64,000 bases of DNA from Spinellus fusiger. Taxonomy: Eukaryota; Mucoromycota; Mucoromycetes; Mucorales; Phycomycetaceae. Below are positions 47,566 to 57,913 of the stretch, in pieces. How positions within the stretch are numbered: position 1 is the stretch's first letter; each line of letters starts with the position of its first letter. The notes beneath the pieces were generated by a model. That model was not told where the DNA came from. It ran no database searches and worked only from the letters and a program-made list of their open reading frames with translations. Made by a program: the position numbers and the translations under genes. The stretch covers positions 372,001-436,000 of the forward strand of contig JALLLS010000019.1 of assembly GCA_025094145.1 (NCBI GenBank), in the 5' to 3' direction.

Positions 47566-48621
47566 ATGACATTGTATGCTTTTGGATCCAACAGTAGTGG
47601 ACAACTTGGCCTGGGTCATAATGAGGATATAATTAATCCGGGGAAATGCATAGGCATAGGAGAAAACGAGCAAGTAATAAAAGTATCAGGCGGTGGCAAC
47701 CACTCGGCTGTTTTACTCAGTACAGGTCGTGTCTTATTATCAGGGGTTGGTCAGCAAGGAGAGGCAAGACAGAATGAGATGGAAAAGAATCCTTTATTAG
47801 TACCAGACTTATGGTACCACTACCACGAACCAGATGCATTTCGTGAGCACCAGTGGTCTGATGTGGCTTGTGGCTGGACATTCACTCTGCTTGTTAGTCA
47901 GGAAGGTCGTGTTTATGGTTATGGAACTGCTAAATTTGGAGAGATGGGGACATCAAATACATCCTCTTTCATGGGTCTTGTAGAAATACACAGCCAGATA
48001 CAGTCTATTATATCTGTAGCGTGTGGATGGCGCCATGTGGTTGCATTGGATGCATCAGGGTCTGTCTATGGGTGGGGGTGGGGTCGCCATGGACAGCTAG
48101 GAGAAATATCCCCAGAATACACTTTAAAGAAAGACGTCCGGATACCATCAAAGATGGGTACCAAAGAAAAGATTGTTCAAATAGCTTGTGGGCATGTACA
48201 TACACTATTTCTTGGTCATAGCGGATGTGTCTATGGATTTGGTTCTGACAAGTACGGACAACTTGGAATGGAAAATACAGACAAGTGCAATGTGTGTGTA
48301 AGTCGTATATCTGCTGTTTCTATTTCTGCTGGATGGCATCATAGTGCTGCACTTGATAAAAATGGAAATCTTTTCATGTGGGGACGCAAAGATCATCATC
48401 AACTTCAGCATGGCTTATCAAACATCAACCAAATTGTATGTGGATCAGAACATACACTAGCAAGACAGGGAGATAATGTTATCGCATGGGGCTGGAATGA
48501 GCATGGAAACTGCACCTCTGAGGCAGACATAGTTATAGATCCTGTTCAAGTGATAAAAGGTCATGCCAATGTATCGGGGGCTGGTTGTGCTTCATCATGG
48601 ATAGATATTGGAAGGGTATAG
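47566..48621 (+). CDS. RCC1-repeat (beta-propeller) protein
   Basis: A single-exon frame of 351 residues from the ATG at 47566. Upstream codons are open but lack a start. RCC1 repeats are recognisable by FGSNSSGQLGLG, YGTAKFGEMGT, GWGWGRHGQLGE, FGSDKYGQLGM, MWGRKDHHQLQ and GWNEHGNC, each followed or preceded by VACGWxHxxAL-type strands. That fits a seven-bladed propeller. Proteins of this size with only the propeller include yeast Ats1 and related factors; RCC1 itself is the Ran exchange factor in the nucleus. The sequence does not show the Ran-binding signature clearly enough to call RCC1, so the partner remains open. No intron, intact. Confidence 0.88.
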   Translation: MTLYAFGSNSSGQLGLGHNEDIINPGKCIGIGENEQVIKVSGGGNHSAVLLSTGRVLLSGVGQQGEARQNEMEKNPLLVPDLWYHYHEPDAFREHQWSDVACGWTFTLLVSQEGRVYGYGTAKFGEMGTSNTSSFMGLVEIHSQIQSIISVACGWRHVVALDASGSVYGWGWGRHGQLGEISPEYTLKKDVRIPSKMGTKEKIVQIACGHVHTLFLGHSGCVYGFGSDKYGQLGMENTDKCNVCVSRISAVSISAGWHHSAALDKNGNLFMWGRKDHHQLQHGLSNINQIVCGSEHTLARQGDNVIAWGWNEHGNCTSEADIVIDPVQVIKGHANVSGAGCASSWIDIGRV

Positions 48622-50420
48622 TGTATCTGCATCATATAAACAAAATTATTTTTATTTTGAATATATAGATAGTCCTGTTTATCCTCAGTTTACTTACATA
48701 TTTGTATAGAATCATGTGTGTACATAATCATCTCATAATACAATAGCTCAGTTAGATCTTCATCAACAATGCCTTGGTTTGATAACAAATTACATAACAC
48801 TGCCATGACTATAGATACGTGAGTATGTTCTTTAATAGACACTGCCAATCTTCCTATGCATATAAAAGATAAATCATGTCTTGATACACATACTTAGATA
48901 TAGTGAGATACAGGCCATATATGTATGTATTACTGTCTTTAACCCATTCATGGAATAAAAAAAGTTAGTTTATATAATGTGATTGATCTTTCTATTAATG
49001 AATGATCTTATGGTGGTGAGTGTTTGTGTTTATAACTTTTGTTTTAGTCAAGTCTCTCATATGAAAACATCTGCATATTTCAAAGACACTTACAGATCAA
49101 CTGTAAAATAGACAGCCTCCATCATTACCTTAATATTATTCACAAACAATTAATAAACAACATATCAACTTTTGACATTTATTGTATGTTAAACGTGGGC
49201 CTCATCTCGATTCCGTATTTTGTGTCAAATAAATATATAAGAGCTTAGATATGAAAGAGATTATAAGCCAAAGAACAATATAGGGCTGAGGGCTACCAAT
49301 GTACTAGAGTGAAAGGTAACTCCCGAGGGATATACGGATGACCTCATTAAAAGGATGAGACATGGATAACAGACTGTGGTTGATGTTAGAAATATTCATA
49401 CTAAATACTGGTTACTTAACAATAAGACTATTTTTATTTTTATTAATACCTTTCTTCGTGTACTAAACTTCCATGTCTCTAAGTGATTTATAGTTACATT
49501 TATAACAATGAATACCATATATATGTGATGTAGAACAGTGAGACTACCAACTGGCTGAACCAAATGTCATCTCTTTAGAAGTTGCAGCAACCATCCCATC
49601 CCTGAGGTCATAAAGTTAAGCCTTGAAGATTAGTATTAGACGATGTACTTCTCTAATAATAAATAAAAAGGCATTTTCTTTTACTCATATCTCTGGTTGC
49701 TTGGTTAGAATTATTAGGTTCTCTAACAAGATGAATTGTATTGAGAAAGTGAGGCTTGATCTGTCATCCAACTCTTGCAATCTGCTCATTTTACTTTGGC
49801 TCTCCGTTTGACTCTTTCCGTACTCATTGTACTGGTCTTTTCGGTATATCTATCCAGGTACATCTCCAAGTCATTGTTAATTCTACACTAATAAAACTTG
49901 AACTTGTTAAATGCCAGTCTTGTTTCATTTATGTTTGTGAGTTATTTATGTCTATAATCATTCTTACAAGAGATCTACAAGCCTTAACGATCTACATTCA
50001 CCCAGCACTACACAGATTCTAAGTCTCATCGAGTTTGCAGAATTAAAAAAGTGTTTTCCAGTCTCAATGCATTGTCATCTGAATAATATTTTATCTGAGT
50101 CATAGTTTTCGTTTGTTGATTCTTGCATTCTTACTGGACATAATAATCAATATTTACTTCACCAACCACCGAGCAAATAGTCGCTACTGAGAAGATACAT
50201 GATATGTTTACAGTGAGATCCAAAATCCTAGGTCGTTTTTTTTACATGACAATATAATTCTTGTACCAGGAAATATTTTTGTTATAAAAAACACATAAAA
50301 CATATAGTAGAGACTTACAAATTAAATAAATATATATATTAATATAAAGGTTGATATAATAGTAAATACAAGTTTATTGGATGAAGCCCTTCATAATTGA
50401 GTGTCTCTATTCTTTGTTTC
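48622..50420. other. Intergenic AT-rich sequence
   Basis: No supported gene; short frames (49623-49811, 49756-50022) are unassigned. From about 50340 the sequence is the decayed extension of the Tc1-like copy B. Confidence 0.4.
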
Positions 50421-51078
50421 TATGACAGCCAGTATTGTCTTACTGAAATACATAATCAACCTATAGATCAAGTGCATTAAGAAAAGCCAGTTTGGGGCAG
50501 CAAACCCTATGACTGTATGTCAGTCTTCTTCTGCCCAGTGAAGGTGGGTCATGGACTAAGTGACTCTCTCTTCTTTGTATGTTTTCTATTCAAAGAAGGC
50601 TTTCTGGTTACCTTGCAAGAAGACAGCCCAAGCTTCTTCATTTTTCTAAAAGTGTTCATAAACACTTGGATGGTCATCAGTCTGCAAAGATGACCCATTG
50701 TTTGGAATGAATCGCCTGCCACTTTGCATACAACCTCTCTCTTGTCCCTCTCATTAAGAATAGGAATAAGCCCAGTGCCTCTTTCAGCCTTGAAGCATCT
50801 ATTTTTATCGTATTTCCTTACAATACGAGAAATTGACTGTACACTAACCCCAAACCTAGCAGAAATGGCAACATGAGTGGTACCATTTAGGGTGGCTTTG
50901 TAAGCAATGAGACAATGAGTAAAGTCATCAATATTTTTTCTTTTGTTTCCAAAAGGCCTCATGGTTTGTTTAGTGCTATTCGATGAGGTAGACATTAGGA
51001 TGGAACAGCAATAAATGAACAATGTCTAACAAAATAATAATAATCATGGTATAGATTTAACGTATCTCTAAGAATCTG
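50421..51078 (-). mobile_element. Tc1-like fragment with intact HTH frame, copy B
   Basis: Nearly identical to copy A at 36512-37166, in the opposite orientation; TA flanks the outer end at 51079-51080. The frame from ATG at 50995 down to 50549 encodes 148 residues, differing from copy A only near the C-terminus, where a 3-nt indel and a substitution change KRELLSP to KKRESLSP. Beyond the point where copy A stops, copy B continues with a few more transposase-like codons (CHRNKE, MKGF). Confidence 0.7.
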
Positions 51079-51889
51079 TATTTTTATTGTATTATCTACA
51101 ATTGTAGAGTGATCCACACCAGTAAACAGTATCGGTAGCCTATTCTGGTGTTTGAATAGAGTAGCGTGCTCAAAGAGATTACAGTTACCTTCATTGCCAG
51201 CATAGGGCAGAGAGGAAAGGCAGTATTAGAAACCGAGCTTGAAAATACAAAGTATACAGGTTATCTTTTTATCAAAACCCTCTCTCTTATGATAAAACAC
51301 CCTTTTATTTATCTATTGAAATTTGAGGCTTTACTTAGGAAGCTAATGGCTATCATTATAGAGAAATAGAATGCAAATAGGAAGAATTTCCATAGGATTT
51401 GAAATGCACAGGTACCTTCACATGTTGCTTTATAATGACTTGGAATATTTTCCGTCTTTTCAGTATATGCTATTCCCAATTTATCATAATATATTGTAAG
51501 GACTCTATGACAAAGCTATACCCAAAAGGACTCAAATAGTAACAGCAGCAATTGCCAGAAAAAGAGTAATTTATGGCCAATCATTTTCTAATGCTTGACT
51601 TTTTTTTTTGTAAACTGTAGAGCCTGGGCTTATACCATTCTAAATATAAGCCAACGACTTGTCTTGATTCAATCGTTTCACATTCAGTCCAAGGATATGT
51701 TTCCAGTTAACCACTACTATTTATTATTTAATTTTATTTAAAAGTAAGGTGATAATCAATTTATAGGAAGTATCTCTAATGATATAAACTATTTGTATCT
51801 CTAGCAATAGATTTATTCTTTAATACATTCTAATTCTTTCTTTTGGTCACTTTATGTCTATAGTAGAAATACCTCATATTGATAGCATA
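51079..51889. other. Intergenic AT-rich sequence
   Basis: Nothing recognised; a short frame at 51166-51369 is unassigned. Confidence 0.4.
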
Positions 51890-52383
51890 CACTATTTTCC
51901 GAAAATATTAGAACATTTTTTGAAAAAGGTTTGGGACAGAATAAACTTAATGATTTAAACACAGTTTGAAAAATGATTAAGACAAAAAAAAAGAAAGATG
52001 AAAGCAAAATCCCACTGTACCAACTATCTCAAAATAAATTCTTTATTAAATAAGATCTATGATTTAGACAAGCATCCCATCTTAATACATAGTAACCAAA
52101 AACATACATCGGATCACTCAATATAAAGTTTCTTTTATTAAAGGAATCTCACTCTTTAACTAACTTTTTGTAATTAATCAGAACTGTTTTATTATATTTT
52201 ACTTATTGGATGTTCATTGTAAAATTTAGATCCTAAAAATGTCTCAAATTTTATTTTATATTTCATGTGTTCATCTTTTTTTAATTTCTGTCCCAATCAT
52301 TCTTTGATCTGTACTCAAATCTTTAAACCTATTTTGTCCTAAACCTATTTCAAAAAGTGTCTCACTAATTTCCGAAAACAGTG
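51890..52383. mobile_element. Tc1/pogo-like MITE (494 bp)
   Basis: Flanked by TA (51888-51889 and 52384-52385). The ends are inverted repeats over roughly 70 bp with some mismatches, starting CACTATTTTCCGAAAATATT and CACTGTTTTCGGAAATTAGT. No coding capacity. Its internal sequence matches 2276-2560, so it is a deletion derivative of that larger element. Confidence 0.8.
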
Positions 52384-52611
52384 TAATAGACTACAGGAAA
52401 AGAAATAATTTTGAGTGTCTACGTCTGGGAACATATTTTATTGCAATTAAGTGGAAATAGGTGAATGTCAGCAAAGTTCACCCAAGAATATTGAGAGAAA
52501 ATAGAAAGAAAAAAAAAACAATATTCAGTTTCTTATTTATATGTGATGAAACTCTATTCAATTTCTTGTTCATTTATTCATTAAAAAATCAGTCAATTTT
52601 TAATTTCTTAA

Positions 52612-53944
52612 ATGGCACAGAAAACCCTGAGAGTTGTTACTGGTAAATAAACAGGCACTTTTAATAGAGCAACTATTCAACTGCATTCTGTGCGCCACCA
52701 CTGTGATGTATAGTTGGCACTGGTGCCCTAGGATCTGTTTATACATCACGTCTTGCAGCAAGTTGCCACACTACTACTGTTTGTCGCTCCAACTATGATG
52801 TTGCTAGCACAAATGGTATCCAGATTAATTCACCAAAATTTGGCAGTCTATTATTTAAACCTGACAGAGGCAAGTTCTTTTTTTTCTTTTAACTCACTCC
52901 CTATTCTGATATTGTACCTATGATTGTTGTGATCCAGTTGTTCGTACCATCTCTGAAGCTGTGTCCGAGGATTCTTATGACTATATTATTGTTGGACTTA
53001 AGGCACTTTCTGAAGTCTATAATGTAGCTGAAATGATATCACCCCTTGTTACTAAAGGGAAAACAGCTATTGTTCTTATTCAAAATGGTCTTGGTAAGAA
53101 AGTCGTAGCCTATTAGCTTTTGCTTTATATGCATTTATATGCATTTACATCTATATAACATGTCACCAATCATTTACATTCTGCTAGGTGTTGAGGAGTG
53201 TATTGTTCAGAAGTTTCCTGATAACCCCCTTGTATCATGTGTCGCTTACATTGCAGCTTCTCAAGTGAATCCTGGAGTTATTCAAATGGCAGACGTTGAT
53301 AACCTATTGGTTGGTTCTTACAAGGGTGCTCATGCTAGTTCTGGTGAGAAATGCAACGAATTCTCAGAACTCGTGAAGAGTGATTATAGTGTGGTTAAAA
53401 GAGTGGGTGACATTGAGCATTTCCGCTGGCAGAAACTGTTTTGGTAAGTCAACATTCCTTTGTCTCCCATAAAAAAAACCAGTCAGCTAAAATAGTTGTC
53501 ATATTAGGAATATTGCGTTTTCATCCTTATGTACAGCCACTCGTATGACAATAGACCAAATATTGGATAAAGAAGAGACTTTCAACTCAGTGGTGGACCT
53601 GATGAAAGAGGTGATAGGTGCTGCTAATGCCATGAACTATGAATTTGATTCGGAAGCAGAGATTGAGCAAATGATTAAAACTACACGTGCGGTTGTTCCT
53701 GGCTATAAGCCTTCCATGTAAGTTAACTCAATACGTCTGCTGTGTTGTTTTGCCTGAAGCTCATTTTGCTTTCACATCCCATAGGTTATTGGATTGTGAG
53801 AATGGAAATCCCATGGAGGTAGAGGCTATTCTGGGTGTCCCTTTGCGTCGTGCCAAGGAAGCCGGACTCCAGGTTCCTCGTCTCGAGTTGCTCTACAGTA
53901 TTTGCAGCGCAATCAACAAGCTTATCATTAACAAGAAGTCATAA
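52612..53944 (+). CDS. PAN5: 2-dehydropantoate 2-reductase (ketopantoate reductase)
   Basis: Reduces 2-dehydropantoate to pantoate with NADPH, a step toward pantothenate and coenzyme A. Six exons: 52612-52642, 52714-52869, 52938-53093, 53188-53443, 53508-53717 and 53785-53944. Phases close to give 322 residues. The N-terminal Rossmann fold shows VGTGALGSVY (about residues 11-20). VGLKALSE and QNGLG follow, then RWQKLFWN (about 194-201) with Lys197 in the position of the catalytic Lys, and SMLLDCENGNPMEVEAI with Glu281 in the place of the catalytic Glu of bacterial PanE. The C-terminal helical domain is complete. The second intron starts with GC (52870), and only this donor keeps the frame. 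The symbol follows the yeast gene; paralogues with related substrates exist, so the exact substrate is inferred. Confidence 0.88.
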
Positions 53945-54179
53945 AGTATTAACTTAAAGTTTTAGCATACACACTAGGAGATTTTTGGAATATATAAGGA
54001 ATTATCTTGAGAATAAAATCGTAATATTATTGTGATTGGCTAATGTGTTTGAAAAGGCTTTTCTCGCTGTCTAAATGGGCTATTTCAAACTCTACTTGCT
54101 TATTCTAGCAATAACTATTGACTTTACAGCTAATTCTATGCTTTTTAATTGCAAAGACAAGTATTACAACTCAGTCACT

Positions 54180-54434
54180 TGTCATAAAGACTTTTCCCAT
54201 AATTGGAAGAATCACTCTTTTGGGAATTAGGATTGATTTATTACCAAACTAAGAAGAAGACTCTATCGAATATCAAGGGATGTCGATAGTTCACAGTATT
54301 TTCGATAGTTAGCCCCTGAATCTATAGCATTAGAAAAGTATAAAAGACGTATTAATTCCATTTAATAAACAACAGAGTTTAACTACACGTTCTACTGTTC
54401 CGTATACCTTTGGCCTAAAAACCCAAAGACGACA
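54180..54434 (+). mobile_element. Solo LTR (255 bp), family L1, second copy
   Basis: Same length and aligned end to end with the minus-strand LTR at 25880-26134: starts TGTCATAAAG, ends AAGACGACA, with AGTATAAAAG (about 54338) and AATAAACAAC (about 54364). The flanks TCACT and CTACT do not form a clean target-site duplication. Confidence 0.75.
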
Positions 54435-54547
54435 CTACTATTCCTTTCTTAACATAATGTGTTATCCTTAAGCCTACAGTATTTGCAGCATGACACTGCT
54501 TAAGAAAAATGTATTATAGAACACACACTGAATTAAATTTAGTCATC

Positions 54548-55450
54548 ATTGTCCATAAAATAGAACCAAAATCACTTATATTAAGAGCATTATAGCCATT
54601 CATTGACTCTATCCACAATCACCTCAATTATCTTATTGTAACTGTTTTCAACAACAGTACTTAGTGAGAACTAAGTATTGGTTCTAATACTGTCCTTTAG
54701 GTCCAAGGCAAATAGTGTTAATTGTTTGACTTGTGAATTCTGACTTGTGAATTTTATGAGTGGAGGCTATAGTATATATGTCACTAGAATAATAGATGAA
54801 AGATTATTTGTTTTGATAATCCCGTCCTTTTGTTATTTCCCACACTGCACATACAACTTAATATTTAAGTACTCGTCAAGATGAGCATAAATAAGCAAGG
54901 TAATGTGCCATTATTAACAAAGAGAAACAATAGAAATAATTTTTAGACACTACAAAGGACTATTCTAGTGATAAAAAGGTAAGCAGTGTCTTTATCTGAG
55001 CTTGAGCTCATTGTAATCCACAACACACTCATTGTATTATTATTAGGCAAGTAAAGACTCCTTTCAAGTCAGTCTCAGGTGGTCTATTCTTCCTTCTATA
55101 CTATCTAGGGTGTCTAGGGTATACTCTTGATCATAAATATCTATCTCCCAAGGATAAATCACAAGGCCTTTAGGGTGTGGGTTCTATTTCTATGAAGGGA
55201 ATATACTTGGGCAGTAGCTATAGCTATACTATAGTATTAGCTATACTATTATAATAAACAATTTTATTCATAAACAATATATTTTATTGATAATACAATT
55301 TGATATTGAGGTATCCATAAAAAGAAATAATAATTTGGATATCCACAAGCCTTTTGGTTTTAAACACAGAGCCATATAAGGTGCGTTTTTTTGCGGATGT
55401 AAAAGGAAGGAGGTATCACTGCTTAAGGGCCAGAAAATCTTTGGGTGTGT
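54548..55450 (-). repeat. Repeat R1, copy e
   Basis: The longest uninterrupted R1 copy. On the minus strand it reads TPKDFLALK near 55445, then VIYPWEIDIYDQEYTLD near 55150, then the TACTCGTCAAGATGAG block near 54872, and finally the exon-like FALDLKDSIRTNT segment near 54715. Many stops; no protein could be made from it. Confidence 0.65.
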
Positions 55451-56584
55451 CTATAATACACCGTCTTTGATTATAAATATCAATGTAACTGTATGTCTGT
55501 AGAATGTAAAATAGGATCCTGAGTGAGAAACTGTGTCAGATTGTTAAATACTCGAGTGTAACTCATTTCTTTCTTGGGATCAAAGAAAGAGTGAGTTAAG
55601 CTTTTACTTTATATGGAATGGCTTGTATGGATAAAGTGATCCGTGCAAAGCAGTTGAATGTTTTGAACTTCAGGCTGCCTTTTTAGTTAATAAATATGTA
55701 TTCATAATTACTAATACACTTTACCTTTCCTTTATACTCATATCAATATATATTGTCTACACTACCTGCCAGTTTGAGTGGATTTATCAAATGACCTGAT
55801 AAGAGTTATTATAATATACTAGAAATTTATTTTATCATTGTGTATGAACTTACTATAAAATTAAGTCAAATCCTGGTATTAGACGTATTCTGGACAGATC
55901 AGCTCAACAATGAACAACAATGAAATGAATTAGAACCTAAAGAATAGATTGTTCAAATAGAATAGTAGCTTATCTATCAATATTGACGGCTTGATGCCCA
56001 AGTGAATAAATCGAAATGATTTTGCTCTTGAAGATATATTTGCTTATATATGATGCTATTATACTTAAGAACATCCCCAATGGACTGTCTATTCTGACTC
56101 TTCAAATAGACCTGAATTGTAGAATGAACAGTCTCCAAAAGTTAAATCTCCCAACGGACAGTCCATTTGAATCAAAAGAATAAATCATCATAAACTTTTT
56201 GTAAAGTCATCTCCTATAAAATAAAAAGAAAAGAAAAAGGTAAATAGTCTGTGTCAAACACACTCCCTTTATATGGAAACTGATTCCACAACATTAATGA
56301 AATAGAAAAGTTCAAAGGTTTGACCAAAAACCTCCAGATTATAGATATTGTTTATTTTGAAGGGTCAGATAGACAGTCCATTAGGGATGTTCTTGGCCAT
56401 CTTCTGACCTTATGCAAGAGATTTCATTGCTAGTCTATATTTTGATTCAACTCTTCAAGTGAGAAACCAGATGAGGGTTTAGGTTGGATAACAAATACAT
56501 TCTTCTTAAGGTTTAAAGAGGTCTCCATTATATTATGTTATTATTATTATTATTATTATCACAACATATACACAGTTTACAACA
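55451..56584. other. Intergenic AT-rich sequence
   Basis: No gene recognised. It contains an ATT run at about 56534-56560 just past the end of the dioxygenase gene. Confidence 0.45.
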
Positions 56585-57913
56585 TTATTGAATTTCTACT
56601 CCTTTACGAAGATGCCACTCTTTCTTGTCCTCATTAAAGGCGTACCATTTCTGCGCCACCTGCTTATGACTTCGACAATAGGCATTGAATTCATTTTCAC
56701 CATAAACTTCATTTTGTAGCAGTTGGTCACTTGGAACATCTGATATGACAGTCTTTACTACAGTCTTTGGTATATCTAATTGAGGAATTCTTGTCTCAAA
56801 TGCAGGTGAGAGAAATAAGGGAATAGAGAATCGGTCTTCTGTTGTTGTTGTTGGATTGAGTACACGGTGGGTTGTTGCTATAAAGTGTTTTCGAGTCAGT
56901 CTCTCGAGAATCTCACCAATGTTCACAATAAATGTGTTTGGAATTGGCTCTGCATCCTATAAATAAAGATGAGACGGTGAAAAGAAGCAGGAAACTTACA
57001 ATCCATGAACCATCATCGACTTGTACTTGAAGTCCACCGAGTTTACCCTGTAGAAGAACCGTCAGGTAGCCAGGATCCTATAAAGTCATAAGCTATCTGT
57101 CCATGGCTCACATTTCTTTCTGTAAAGTTTACCTTGTGAGCTCCTACTCCAAGACCATGATCCAGTGGAGCATCTGATGTGTTACCCATGGCTGGGTATC
57201 TTAGTAGTTTCATTCTTGCATTGTAATTATCATTGAATATGCTTGTAAAAGTATCACCCTCCAGATTAAGAATGCGCACCATGGCTGTTAATAAGACAAG
57301 TCCCACATGAGACATAGACTCTCGCAGCTCAGTGATAGTTTCTTTGAACTCAGGTACACCTTCTGGCCATTGGTTAGGACCCCTTAGGTTGACATAAGCA
57401 GGACGGCCTTCAATGTCTTCTGCTGGGGATTCTCTTCCTAGATCAAATTGTTCTCTTGGTCCAGGTTAGATCCCGTACTTTTATAGGTGCAATTATACCT
57501 ATTGTCTTGTCTGAAATTCGTAGTCTCGGATTCTATTATTATTATTATTATTATTATCGTTGAATACATTAGATGATAAGTAAAGGTGAAAGGGAAAACC
57601 GATGAATACATTTCTATGGTGAGGCCCCCCACTTACTCATTTTTGCATAGCCTCGAAAGTGAGGTGACTTTTCAAATCCAACATTTAGCTTGTCTTCCAA
57701 TGGTAATTTGAAAAAGTCCTCCATCACTTGAAATGCCTTTTCTTGCAGCTCTTGAAGAACACCATGATTTGAAATATAAAAAAACCCAATATTACACATA
57801 GCATACTCCAGATCTTTCAAGAATTGAAGAGAAGAGGGCGAATCTGGCTCATTCATAGTGTACTGAGAGAGATCCAGAATGGGCAACGATGTTCTTGGTT
57901 GTTGAAGAGGCAT
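56585..57913 (-). CDS. 2-oxoglutarate/Fe(II) dioxygenase, isopenicillin-N-synthase-like
   Basis: Member of the non-haem iron dioxygenase family (N-terminal DIOX_N plus 2OG-FeII_Oxy domain). Five exons on the minus strand: 57913-57637, 57532-57499, 57454-57133, 57077-57000 and 56956-56585; 360 residues. The iron ligands are His210 and Asp212 (GAHKDPGYLTVLLQ, formed only after splicing at 57133/57077) and His267 (ATTHRVLNP). Arg279 and Ser281 (EDRFSIPLFLSP) bind 2-oxoglutarate. The N-terminus (LPILDLSQY, GFFYISNHGV, FRGYAKM) is typical of the family. Introns are short; the 44-nt second intron shows a TCTAAC branch site. All active-site residues are present. Many fungal homologues oxidise small metabolites or flavonoid-like substrates; the substrate here cannot be told. 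Confidence 0.9.

Noticed and set aside
52384..52611. Frame at 52461-52646 as a separate small gene
   Set aside because: It overlaps the first exon and intron of the ketopantoate reductase in another frame and has low-complexity composition.
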